Below are positions 13,005 through 24,392 of a stretch of DNA of 64,000 nucleotides, one piece after another. The stretch is from Myotis daubentonii (taxonomy: Eukaryota > Chordata > Mammalia > Chiroptera > Vespertilionidae). Both the position numbers and the translations under genes were made by a program. The notes under the pieces are model-generated. The model did no database searches and had not been told where the DNA came from. It saw only the letters and a list, made by a program, of their open reading frames with translations. The number at the start of each line of letters is the position of its first letter. Position 1 is the first letter of the stretch. Location: contig NC_081844.1 in NCBI RefSeq assembly GCF_963259705.1, positions 49,213,501 to 49,277,500 on the forward strand, in the 5' to 3' direction.

Positions 13005-13432
13005 CTAGAGGCCCGGTGCACCAAATTCATGCACTCAGGTTGGGGGTCCCTCAGCCCGGATTGTGAGAGGGTGCAGGCCAGGCCAAGGGACCCCACTGGT
13101 GCACGATCAAAGCTGGGGAGGGATGCGGGAGGTTAACCAGCCGGGGAGGGACTGTGGGAGGGTTCGAGGAAAATGTCCAGTCCTTCTCACTCAGTCCCGA
13201 TCAGCCGGAACCCAGCAGGAAGCTAACTTACCAGTTGGAGCATCTGCCCCCGGTTGTCAGGGCACGTCATAGCAACTGGCAACCAGGAGACTGTCTGCCT
13301 GCTGGTGGTCAGTGCACATCATGGCAAGCGGTTGAGCAGCCTTAGCATATTATTAGCATATTATGCTTTGACTGGTTGAATGGACGACTGGACAACCAGA
13401 CACTTAGCATATTAGGCTTTTATTATATAGGA
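13005..13432 (-). mobile_element. Helibat-type non-autonomous Helitron (428 bp)
   Basis: Plus orientation starts CTAGAGGCCCGGTGCACC with the hairpin, and ends TTAGGCTTTTATTATATAGGA (5' end TCCTATATAATA reversed). The left flank is A at 13004. The middle has a GC-rich part plus two copies of a 'gcacatcatggcaa / gcacgtcatagcaactgg' module. It is the same subfamily as the truncated copy at 62748-63069. Confidence 0.9.
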
Positions 13433-13566
13433 GCAGTAAATTACTATCCTTATTTCTATGGATTTTCAGAGATATCAGTAATTTCTCAATATTAGACTGT
13501 TGATAGATGGCAGAAGCAAAATTTAAAAAATACATTTAAAGTACAAATTCTCTTTCCTGCCTTTTA

Positions 13567-13568
<2 letters not shown>

Positions 13569-13608
<40 letters not shown>
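13569..13608. repeat. (AT)20 microsatellite
   Basis: Uninterrupted run of 20 AT dinucleotides. It is probably length-polymorphic. Confidence 0.95.
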
Positions 13609-13610
<2 letters not shown>

Positions 13611-14008
13611 TACATATGTATATTTGGAAAGCAATACGTAATGCATATACATATAGCATATTGTATATCCAATTTAACTTTGATTCTTTGGTGATTTTCA
13701 AATACCAACCGGTTAATTATTTTTTTTTCTATTATTCTTGCACCCAACTGCTAAACTTTTTTGTTTTGTTTTTTTTTTGTTTGTTTGTTTGTTTCTTTTG
13801 TCTGCTACTTCTTTCTCTTTGAATTATTTTTTAAAACATAACTGGGAAGATTTTATTTATTAACAGATCATCCTCATAATACTGCTTTATAAAGCACAAA
13901 GGGTCAATTTAAATAAGTCTAAACAATTTTAAAATTATAAAAATTTCCAAAGAAATAACACAAATATGTTTCCTTTCTTATGCAAATTCTTTTTATTTAA
14001 ATATATAA

Positions 14009-14262
14009 TAAAGATGTGGTACATATATACAATGGAATGCTACTCAGTCATAAAAGATGAAATACTGCCATTTGTGACAAATGGATGGACCTTCAGAATA
14101 TTATGCTAAGCAAAATAACCTGTCAGAGAGAAAAAGTTAAGAACTATTTGATTTCACTCATGTGGGACATAAACTGTAATCAACCAATGAGCAAACAAGA
14201 AAAACAGAATTTCATAGACACAGACAACAATATGGTGGTTGCCAAAGGGAAGAGGGGACAGA
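14009..14262 (+). mobile_element. L1 LINE 3' end, left half (interrupted by FTL pseudogene)
   Basis: Old L1 3'-end sequence (gtggtacatatatacaatgg, then atgctaagcaaaataacctg). It stops at gccaaagggaagaggg and resumes after the ferritin pseudogene at 15168. Confidence 0.8.
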
Positions 14263-15167
14263 CCCCTCAATGGTCCCAGATCTGTCACTTGCTTCAACAG
14301 TGTTTGGATGGAACAGACCCAGGGACACGCCTTTTCCCAGCCTCCAACCACCCTCTAGCATCTTCTCCAGTCACCACCTTTGGAACCACCTCAGCCATCT
14401 AGCCTCAGAGACCAACCCAACTGTTTCTTTATTTGTTTTGTTTTGGTTTTTTACCTTAACTTCTTATTGCTGAAAAACCATGAGCTCCCAACTTCCTCAG
14501 AATTATTCCACAGAGGTAGATACTGCCATCCACCACCTGGCCAACCCACATCTATAGGCCTCCCACAACCACCTCTCTCTGGGCTTCTATTTCATCCATG
14601 AGGATGTGGTTCCATAGGATGTGGGCCACTTCTTCCTCAAGCTGGAGGAGAAGCAGCTCCACGCACTGAGCATCTCTTAAAGATGCAAAACCAGTGTGGT
14701 GGCCACATTCTCTTCCTGCTGAATCCAACCCAAGATGATTGGGGCAAAAATCAGGATGCCATGGAAGTCACTAGGCCCTTTTGGAGCTGCAGGCCTTGGG
14801 TTCTACCCACAGAGACCCTAATCTCTGTGACTTTTTGAAGAACCGCTTCCTGGATGAGGAGGTAAAACTCATCAGGAAGATGGGTGACCACCTGAATAAC
14901 ATCTTCAGACTGGCTGGCACCCAGACTGGGCTGGGCGAGTATCTCTTCAAAAGGTTCACCCTCATGCACGAATAGGAGCCTTTGGAGCCCAGAGGCCTAT
15001 GATGGGCCCCTCAGCATCCTCCTGGTGTCTGGCTTTTGCCTGAGCCTTTCCCTGCAATCACCAGCCATCCTTTTAAGTACTCTGGAGCCCTCTCCCATGC
15101 ATTGGACCAAATGGAAATAATAAAGCTTTATGTAACAAAAACCAACAACAACAAAAATCAAAACAAA
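14263..15167 (+). pseudogene. FTL: Ferritin light chain (FTL) processed pseudogene
   Basis: Reverse-transcribed copy of FTL mRNA; the parent encodes the light subunit of the iron-storage shell. There are no introns. The 5' UTR keeps the iron-responsive element, ttgcttcaacagtgtttgg, with its CAGTGT loop at 14298-14303. The ATG at 14480 begins MSSQLPQNYSTEVDT, but a stop follows at codon 26 (14555-14557). Further frameshifts and deletions follow: 496 nt from ATG to the final stop against about 528 in a functional gene. The last 64 codons are open again (14781-14975): [36 protein letters not shown]. The polyadenylation signal AATAAA is at 15119-15124 and a decayed A-rich tail follows. It is inserted in an old L1 3' UTR. 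It cannot make ferritin. Confidence 0.95.
14286..14312 (+). promoter_or_regulatory. Relic iron-responsive element in the FTL pseudogene
   Basis: Hairpin sequence with the CAGTGN loop and the upstream bulged C of an IRE, in the expected 5'-UTR position. It is present as DNA only. It would bind IRP1/2 only if the pseudogene were transcribed. Confidence 0.7.
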
Positions 15168-15309
15168 GAAAGCGGTAGTGAAGGGTAAAAGAGCTCAAAT
15201 ATATGGTGATGAAAGATTATTTGACGTTGCGTGGTGGGCACACAATGCAATAATCAGAGCATGTATCATACAAATATGCACTTGAAACCTGTATAATCTT
15301 ATGAACCAA
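15168..15309 (+). mobile_element. L1 LINE 3' UTR, right half
   Basis: Continues the L1 split by the FTL pseudogene: gtagtgaagggtaaaagagc, tggtgggcacacaatgcaat, cttgaaacctgtataatctt. It is cut at 15309 by the next Helitron. Confidence 0.8.
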
Positions 15310-15797
15310 CTAGAGGCCTGGTGCATGAAATTCATGCATGGGGGGTGGGGTGTCCCTCATCCCGGCCTGCACCCTCTCGCAGTCCAGGACCCCTCAAGTA
15401 TCAAGTCCTATCAGGGTTTCCTTCCCCTGGCTGCTGGCAGCTGGCCCCACCCCGCCACTGCCACTGCTTGCCATCTGTGTGGCACTGGTCTCCCCTCTCC
15501 CACCACTGGTTGCCTCCCTCTGTGGGCAACAAGTGTGGGGTGCCATCGCTTGGCTGATGTGGGCCTCCCTCTGAGGAGTGATCGCTGGCTAGCCCAGCAC
15601 ACCTGCCACAGGATCGCTGGCCAGCGGCCTGAGCCTCCTTCTGAGGGGCAATGATGGGACAATGGCGGGGCCCCCCTGACCAATTACATCACACCCGCCT
15701 TGGCTGGCCTGGCACCAGTGTATGTCATAGTGTAGTTGTCCGGAAGGTCGTCCAGACGGTCGTTCTGCTGTTCAGTCGTTCAGTCGATTTGCATATT
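15310..15797 (-). mobile_element. Helibat-type Helitron lacking its 5' terminus
   Basis: The 3' end is intact in reverse (CTAGAGGCCTGGTGCATG plus hairpin), and A at 15309 is the target side. The body is GC-rich. The 5' region runs to GTCGATTTGCATATTA, but the usual TTTTATTATATAGGA terminus is missing. Instead a 5'-truncated SINE starts directly. The L1 3' UTR that should resume on the right is absent, so sequence was lost at this junction. Confidence 0.85.
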
Positions 15798-15985
15798 ATG
15801 CCAGGAGGTCATGGTTCAATTCCCAGTCAGGGCATATGCCTGGGTTGTGGGCTCAATCCCCAGTGGGGGACATGCAGGAAGCAGCCAATCAGTGATTCTC
15901 TCTCATCATTGATGTTTCTATCTCTCTCTCCTTCTCCCTTACTCTCTCTGAAATCAATAAAAATACATATTTTTAAAAAAATGTG
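15798..15985 (+). mobile_element. VES-type SINE, 5' truncated
   Basis: Begins at the ccaggaggtcatggttcaat B-box part and lacks the tRNA-like head and A box. It continues cagggcatatgcctgggttg, ctcaatccccagtgggg, tctctcatcattgatgtttc, and a gaaatcaataaaaat tail. It is fused to the Helitron on its left. Confidence 0.88.
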
Positions 15986-16201
15986 AAAAGTTCTATTCAT
16001 CTATCTTGGTTTCCCAATAAAGTAAAAATAAAGTCAGTGTGTAAATAATCAAACTGTTTTTGTTCAACTGGTCAAGTACTCTGAAATAGCCTTGAAAGCT
16101 GCATTGTGGAATTAATGTCTTAAACTGGAATCAGGGTTATTGAATATTTCCAGCTCTTCATTTTAGAACTACTAAGTCCCTTAGCTTTTACACATACTTC
16201 A

Positions 16202-17351
<1,150 letters not shown>

Positions 17352-17540
17352 GGTTATATAGTGTAATCAGAAAAAATACAGGCCATGAAGTCAGCTAGCT
17401 CTGGGTTTAGGTCCTGCCAATGCCACTTGGCAGCTCTATCGTTTCTGGCAAATTACTTAACCATCCCTCAATTAGACATTGAAGATAGTATCATCTGTAT
17501 CTCATGGTTGTAAGAAACATTACACACAAGCATACATACA
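17352..17540 (+). repeat. MIR SINE
   Basis: Mammalian-wide interspersed repeat core in order: gtgtaatcagaaaaaatac, ccatgaagtcag, gctctgggtttaggtcctgc, atgccacttggcagctct, ggcaaattacttaaccatcc, and atctgtatctcatgg. Confidence 0.85.
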
Positions 17541-18701
17541 CACATACTAGTACATATGTGCATGCATATAGTCAGAGGCAAGACTTAACATATAGTATTC
17601 ACTGGAAAAATAGTCATTTAAAGTTAAAAATATATATTGTGCTCCTTCTTCAAATAATTCACTGCAGATTTCCACATCAGCTTGAGTATTTTATGGTTAA
17701 GCATTCACAATGTACTATTTTCTTTGGGAGAGCAATATGTTTTTGATTTTCTTTGTATATCAGTGGTAGATTTGTGATTCTAATTTCTAAAGATTCTCAG
17801 GTACCTTTAAGCTATTTTTCACCCATTTTAGAACACTTCTATCTGAAAAGTTCATTTACGCGTTTTACACGTGAGTGTGGATGAGCTGTAGAGGCAGCTC
17901 TGAGGATGGAGTTTAGATGTGAGTGACTAGAACATCCAGTCCTATCTTTAGCCACCTGAGGGATAATATGCGATGGCAACATATTCACTGTCAAATATAA
18001 CTTTGACAACATAATGCATTCTCTATCCTTATACATTGTATTCAAATTTCATTGGTTAAGCTCGTATTCCCTGCCTTTGAGGGGGGAGGGGGGAGAGGCA
18101 AAACATTTGTTTGCATTAATAGATCCATATAAACAGATATTGTTGATAGCATGTATTAAGCTCTACACTTGAGTACAATCCAGCTGGAGGATTAACAAAA
18201 CTACCTAATAGCTTTAGCCATCTCTCCTACGAGCCCAATGAGAAAGCAAATACTGCTTTTCTACTTAGAAAGCAACAGAGCTCTCAGTCATTCTCCATCT
18301 GTTATTTGTTAGATCATGGAAAAGGACTTTTCTTGGGTAGGAGGGGAATCAGTGTCTTTGACCTTACCTCACTATGTTCTTTTTAAAGTTCTGTGATTTT
18401 ATTGTGGACATTTTAGGATGCAGTGACACCAGGGTTTAGTCAGGTGTTTTAATAATATTTTCAGTGGCTTTTATTCTCATACTATATGTAATGAGATGAA
18501 AATGGAAGAGAAAGGTGAGGGGAAATCTTCCATCATTTTCTACCTCATTTCTGTTTTAATATTTTATCCCAATTAAATCACATATTAGACCAAGAGAACA
18601 AACGTTTACCTTTTTCTTGGATGCTGGCTCTGGCATAAGACTAGCTTGATCTTGATTTGATCATGACTATAGAACTTGAGCTGGGCATTCTATTTAATGA
18701 G
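17541..18701. other. Intronic sequence without recognised features
   Basis: Unique-looking intron with a G-rich stretch at 18079-18101. No exon or known repeat is seen. Confidence 0.55.
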
Positions 18702-19316
18702 TGTGCAACCAAGGGGTCCAGGCTGCCTACCCCTACTTGAGCCAATTAAGCAGAGACAGGGTTGAATCATAAATGGGCCTTTATTTCAATACTGCCAGCA
18801 GGATGGGAGAGTGGCAGGTCATCCACAAAGTCTACTCTACCCCTCCCCATAAGCCAGCTGCTTATATTGGGTAAAAGGACAAAGACGATGTAGGAAAGTT
18901 AAAATCACAGGCATGAGGAAGTAGGCACAGTAGAATCTTCACAAGCTACTGGCAATGTGGGTTGCGGGGTGGGGAAGCTGCAAAGGGCAGGCACCTCCAG
19001 GACTAGATTGTTTCAGCCAAGAGGTTGTAAATCTTTCCATGATGATAGGCAATTCTCTGGAAAGGAGGATGGCCTGCATTATGATGATAGCTCCCATGTC
19101 CCAGCGCATACAACTCTCAACCAGGTTAGAATGTGCTTTCTCTGATCAGAATACAATAATCATGGTTAACAGAGCATGACTAATATTCCTTAAAATTATA
19201 GCTAGTCCCCAATAGTCTATTTCTGTCCTAACAAGAGGGCCCTAGAAAAGCTCATGACCTAGCTAGTGACCTTTCTAAAAACCTTGTTCATCTCTACTGG
19301 GCCATGCCCATGCACA
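18702..19316 (-). mobile_element. Solo LTR of an endogenous retrovirus
   Basis: 615 bp with terminal TGTGCA (18702) and TGCACA (19311), a perfect 6-bp inverted repeat with the TG...CA ends of LTRs. On the minus strand the parts come in LTR order: U3, a TATA-like CCAATATAAG (18861-18870), then AATAAA in the context GAAATAAAGGCCC (about 18774-18786), then a U5-like end. No retroviral coding sequence lies beside it. Only GAG is shared by the flanks, so the target duplication is unproven. Class not assigned. Confidence 0.7.
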
Positions 19317-20094
19317 GAGAGCAGTGATTCATTCCCTCACTCATCAATATTTTAAATATGTGCTTTCATCATTTATTCCATTTTTGCTCAATGAAATAAC
19401 CTACTTAAAACATACTTCTTCATAATTTTTTTTCTTTTGTAAGTTCCCTGATGGGACCTTGGTATAGCCTGGGGTGTTTCACATGAGGGAGCTACTTTCC
19501 TATGAGTTTTCAACAGCATGAAATAATTGCTTTAGATATCCAGAATTTTAATCGCCTTGAAGTGATGGGTATTTGACTATTGGGAAGAAAGCATGATAGA
19601 AAACCTAAGCAGATTTCTTTTGCTGGCACATAGCAATACATTAAACATTTTTGACACAGGGGATCCAAACTGGTAGGACTTCAATAATCCCCTGAACTTC
19701 TTTCATTTTCTGTTTGGCATATGCTTCAATAACTTCCCAATCTGGGCTCCTCAAATGCACGTGTTACTTACTTTTGCACTAATAACTCATGATAGGACAG
19801 GAGTCATTGACTATTTTGTCATTTAGGTGTCTGTGATGATGCCTAGTAGGCCACTCATGATTTTATGTTTTTTATTGTAGAATAGTGAAGATATTTCCTA
19901 AACTTGCCGGTGTTTTGATGAGTTCTTTAAGACTGCAAAAATGAAAATATTTTATACTCCTACCCCTTCCCCCCCCCCACCAACTAAAGATCAAGAAGCA
20001 TGAATCTTGGGCTCCAAATAGGTTAAACTCTGTGACAAGACAGAAATATCAGCAGAATGTATGTCACCAAGGAAGCTCAGACACACAACTTTCA
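19317..20094. other. Intronic sequence without recognised features
   Basis: Unique-looking intron. A C-rich run lies at 19967-19979. Nothing else is seen. Confidence 0.55.
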
Positions 20095-20360
20095 AACTAT
20101 TCTCCTTAGTATTTATTTTCATTCATTTATTCCATCATCCATTCAATAGATTATTTTTGACTGTCAACCACATGTCAGACACTGTCCTAGGTCCAGAAAA
20201 CAGCCAACAGAAAGACATACAAAAACCCCTCCCATGTGAAATTTACATTCTAGTTAAGGGGAATCAAAGAAACATATATGTTTAACATAGAGTATGTCAG
20301 ATGATAAGTTATCTAAAAATAAAGCTGGAAAGAAAAATAGAAAGTGTCAGAGGTGGGTAT
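20095..20360 (-). repeat. L2 LINE 3' end
   Basis: Antisense L2 wording: cattcatttattccatc, cacatgtcagacactgtcct, gtgaaatttacattctagtt, agagtatgtcagatgataag. It is ancient and strongly diverged. Confidence 0.75.
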
Positions 20361-20471
20361 ACAAAATTGTCTCCCTGCTGTAGAGAAATGTATGCATTAG
20401 ATTTTTAGAGATATGGCATGATTTGGAAATCCAAGATTATGATACTGATGGTCCTAAGAGATATAATAGCT

Positions 20472-20546
20472 CTGGCCAGTGTGAGTCAGTTGGTTGGGTG
20501 CCACCCTATGCACTAAAAGGTTGCTGATTTGATACTAAGTCAGGGG
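20472..20546 (+). mobile_element. tRNA-SINE head fragment
   Basis: ctggccagtgtgagtcagtt and ttgctgatttgatactaag are the A-box and B-box part of a bat tRNA-derived SINE, older subtype. It stops at gtcagggg, where an inverted L1 piece starts. Confidence 0.75.
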
Positions 20547-21003
20547 TGCAGATATTCTTTCTGATTGGTGTTTTGGGATGCTTAGGATATACTCCTAGAA
20601 GTGGGAACACTGAGTCAAATGGCAGATCCATTTTTATTTTTTTGAGGAAACTCCATATTGTTTCCATAGTGGCTACACTAGTTAGCCTTCCCACCGGCAG
20701 TGTACTAGGGTTCCTTTATCCTCTTATCCTTGCCAGCCTTGTTATTTGATCTCACTTATATGTGGAATGTAATGAACAAAATAAACTGATGAACAAAATG
20801 CATCCAGAGACATGGTAGCATGAAACTGACTGGCAAATCTCAGAGGGAAGTGGGAGAGGGGTTGGGAAGAGATTAATCAAAGAACTTATATGCATATATA
20901 CATAACCCATGGACACAGACTATAGTGCATTAGGCCTGGAGGGGATCAATGGGTAAGAAAAAGACCCTCTTTAATAATATCAACAATAAAGATAAATAAA
21001 AAA
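20547..21003 (+). mobile_element. L1 LINE 3' end with inverted 5' part
   Basis: 20547-20747 is antisense L1 ORF2 (ttctttctgattggtgtttt, gtggctacacta). From 20748 the L1 3' end is in sense (gatctcacttatatgtggaa, 3' UTR, aataaagataaata tail). The two parts are not adjacent in the consensus: roughly 250 bp of ORF2 between them is missing. This fits twin priming with a deletion. Confidence 0.8.
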
Positions 21004-21005
21004 AT

Positions 21006-21517
21006 AGAAATAGCTATCTGGTTTCATCTTTTAGAAAAAAAGAAAAGAATGACAGTCTGTACCTCCATGAAGCTAATATTCTAAAGAGGATTAGTGGGAA
21101 CATGTAATCAAAAAATTAAATAAACAAGATACTTAATTTTCAACAGCGCTCCCAAAATAAAAAAGGTGAAAGAATGAATAAATAATTAGTATTTTAATTA
21201 TAATTATTTAATCATGTGTAACTGATGCTACCCTACAATAGATATATTAAAAGAAAAGAACTAAATTAAAATAATTAATTTTTAAGTTATCTGTTAGGTT
21301 TTCTAACATGCCTAACATATTAGAAAACATTAAAAAATAATATAGGGCCAATATTAATTCATTTGAAAGACCAGCTAAACAGATAAGATTAAACTCTGCT
21401 GAGAAGAAAAGTATTTTATTTTTAAGGTCTTCTATACAGCTCACAGAGGTTCTCTAAACATGAATGCCAAAAATTTAAATCCTCCTTGACATTCTAAAGA
21501 AAAGATGCTACAAATAA
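21006..21517. other. Intronic sequence without recognised features
   Basis: AT-rich intron, nothing recognised. Confidence 0.55.
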
Positions 21518-21859
21518 TCCTATATAATAAAGAGCTAATATGCAAATGGTCATCATGCCTTCATGCCCTCATGCTGGGGCCGGGGGACCTGAGGTTGCAC
21601 CCCCCGCCATGTGGGGCTTGACGGGGGTGGGGCCGGCCGGGTTTGGGTCTCGTGCGATTTCGAGGTGCACGAGGGTGGGCAGGAACTTGACTCTGGGTCC
21701 TGCAGCATGCCCCAGACAGGAGGGAGATTTTCATAAACATTTTACTAATTTTCTTTCATCTCTGACACTTCTATTATAAAGACAGAGAAAATAGCAATAT
21801 TAAAATATTTCCTCTAATTCCCTTTTTATGTGCATGAACTTTGTGCACTGGGCCACTAG
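21518..21859 (+). mobile_element. Helibat-type Helitron with AT-rich passenger segment (342 bp)
   Basis: Both ends are intact: TCCTATATAATAAAG at 21518 and the hairpin plus CACTGGGCCACTAG ending at 21859. The flanks are A (21517) and T (21860). The first 190 bp are GC-rich Helitron-like sequence. Then about 120 bp (21720-21830) change to AT-rich sequence (tttcataaacattttactaa, ctgacacttctattataaag) that looks like captured non-Helitron DNA. Confidence 0.92.
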
Positions 21860-22020
21860 TATGTTTATAATTAAAAAAAATAAAAATTTTAATTTTTCAG
21901 TTGTTTTGTGCATATTAAGAACAGCATTTGAAAATATTTTAAATTAGTTAGCGTTAGCCTAGGCAGCTAGTTATTAACAAAGGAAGGGAGAAAACAGAAT
22001 CAGATACTAAGCCAATCAAA

Positions 22021-22760
22021 ATAGGAAGTGGCAGCTTTGCAGCCTCCCCAGTGGGGCAGGAGAATCAGCCCCGGGAGATTCCTTTGCTGAGACAGGAGCA
22101 ATTAAAGCCAGGATGGCACGGGGAAGCCTCTACTAACCACTTGAGCAGTAGAATCCAGAGGGCCAAACAGAACTATGAGGCATGACAGTAGGAGCTAAAA
22201 TGGTGACTATAAAGGGGAGGAGTCAAGCCTGGGAAAATCTGGGAAAAGGAAGGGATGGAATAATGGCATGAGACCATGAAAGATCCAGAAAAGGGATTGG
22301 CTATGGGGAGGTACCAGCACAGCCCCTGGAAGATACAGGAACGAGATTCCATAGTTTGAAGGAAAGCCTACACTTTCCCAAGCCAAGGAAATGTAATCAC
22401 AGCTTAACAAAAGCTAGAGGCACTCACTCCCTCTCTCCTTCTCTTCCCTCCATAGCAGCATGTGGACCTGGGTGTGGCAGCAGCACAGGCCAAAGCACAG
22501 CTCTGAAAGTGAGCCGAGGGGAACAGAGACTAGGCTGGACTACTGGAGCTTCAGATGCTGATGCTGAGATAATGGGACAGCCTCTCCGGGCCCCAGCCCT
22601 CCTCCTCCTGGGCTTGGTGGGCCTGCAGCCAGGGACTTCTTTCCCTGGGAGATGGAGCTGAACTACCTGGTCATGGATGAGGCAGTGCAGCAGCCTCTTC
22701 AGGGTCACCTATGCCCTGCATGTCTTTCCACTAAATCTTGCCATTACAGCTCAAATCCTC
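22021..22760. other. Unassigned GC-richer block, possibly ERV-derived
   Basis: This stretch differs in base composition from the intron around it. It contains an open plus-strand frame of 101 codons (22356-22661) whose last 40 residues include a hydrophobic run (APALLLLGLVGL) resembling a signal peptide. I recognise no domain. A ccaaggaaatgtaatcaca motif at 22383 resembles ccaaggaaatctaatcaca in the LTR-like piece at 24180. That could mean both are parts of one old retroviral insertion. Confidence 0.4.
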
Positions 22761-23841
22761 CTAAGCCATGAGTCCCTGAAATTCATTTCCTGAGACTTAG
22801 CAAAAACTTATTTCTAGACCACAGTCTACCTCCAGCAACAGTTACTTTATGTTTCCAGATACAATGGAAACTGCTGGTGTTTAATTGTAGCCCTGAGCTG
22901 CACCAAAAGAAGCAATTACAGGTTTTACCTTTCTCTAAGTCCTAATTGCTGCTGTTCTTACTCTGAAATCTTTAGCGCTTGAAAGGATATACCCCTTGCT
23001 GCTAGGACCTAACTACTGGCATTTCCAGTGCTTTTCTAAGTCAAACCCTGGTTTCTGTGGCCTTATTTTGAATACGTGATTGACTTATGAGTTTTTAAAT
23101 TTTTAAATAGGATTAATTACCAGGGCATTTCCTGGAAGTTCTCATCATTCTTTTTTATCCATACAAATGCTTATTTGTTTGTATTTAATGTGTTCCCAAT
23201 AAGATAGCTTTGTATCTATGAGACACAACAATTCTTACCAACCTCATAGTGTTAAATAAACATACTGACTCGACATCAGAACCATTTTAAAAAATCTCTA
23301 CAAATGTAATAAGCTTTATAAACTCAAAATAAAGATTAAGGGTCCATTCCCTATGTAACATTTCTAACAATTTTTAAAGAAAATTGTTATACATGAGGAA
23401 ATTGCAACACCATTGCCATGCCCATACTGTTAGCTTAAACATATCTGGTCTTATGTATGCCTGCTTTTTATTTAATTTTGTAAATGTAGTCACATATGGT
23501 AGTCATTGAGCAAATGACTTTTTAAGTCAAATATGTATAATATAATAATCTGAATCCTGTGAACAAGTAGTTCTTTTTATTATTTTAATAAAGAGTTGGC
23601 ATTTGTGCACATTAGGGAAATATTTCATTCTAATATGCAATCCTAATGTGAATTGGCTAATTAAGATGACAGAATCTAAATGAAGAAAAAGCTAAATCAA
23701 TATACTTGATACAGATGCTTATTTAAACTCAGAATCATGAGAGAATGACTTTGCTTACTTAAATTCTATGGGTGGTTATTTTATGAAATGAGGAGAGACG
23801 TAAAGAGCAGATTTTCCAAGCTGCCAGTAACATTTCACCCC
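22761..23841. other. Intronic sequence without recognised features
   Basis: Unique-looking AT-rich intron. No exon or repeat is recognised. Confidence 0.55.
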
Positions 23842-23851
23842 AAGGACATTA

Positions 23852-24084
23852 GCCAGGCTAGTGTAGCTCAGTGCTTGAGCATCTACCTATGAGTCAAGCA
23901 GTCATAGTTTGATTCTTGGTCAGGGCACATGCCCTGATTGCAGGTTTGAACCCCAGTATGGAGCATGCAGGAGGTAATCAATCAATGATTACCTCTCATC
24001 ATTGTTGTTACTCTCTCTCTTTCCCTCTCCCTGCCTCTCTGAAGTCAATAAAAAGATATATATATATATATATATTTTTAAAAG
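23852..24084 (+). mobile_element. VES-type SINE
   Basis: ggctagtgtagctcagtgct (A box), atagtttgattcttggtcag (decayed B box), gcaggaggtaatcaatcaat, then a CT-rich run and an (AT)n/A-rich tail. Flanks aaggacatta (23842-23851) and aaggccatta (24085-24094) are a 9/10 target duplication. Confidence 0.9.
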
Positions 24085-24094
24085 AAGGCCATTA

Positions 24095-24390
24095 AATTGA
24101 GGCAGCTCTGATGCAGAGGTGCCTAGACAAGCAAACAAAAATCTAAGCCTATAAATGCCTCAAGGTTATTAAATGGAAAACCAAGGAAATCTAATCACAA
24201 ACAGCCATTTGGTTTAAACTACAGCCAATCAATAATCTCCTTAGTTTGCTCTTGCTTTTTCTCTATAAAAATTATCCTCCAATTACCCTCTGTGAATTGT
24301 TTCTAACCACTTCCAGTTTGGCTGACCATTTTGAAATAACCTTTATTCAAATAAACTATTAAAATTTTTAAATGCTTTAGTTTACCTTTT
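24095..24390 (+). mobile_element. LTR-like fragment with TATA box and poly(A) signal
   Basis: TATAAAA at 24264-24270 and AATAAA at 24350-24355 are 80-90 bp apart, the spacing of the R region of retroviral LTRs. No clear TG...CA termini are seen. No coding is present. Alternative: chance motifs in intron. Confidence 0.45.
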
Positions 24391-24392
24391 AA

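Noticed and set aside
13775..13797. GTTT run as a transposon terminus
   Set aside because: Simple repeat only; no inverted repeats or target duplication nearby.
15301..15683. Overlapping open frames of 78-117 codons
   Set aside because: They are stop-poor GC-rich Helitron sequence read in several frames on both strands.
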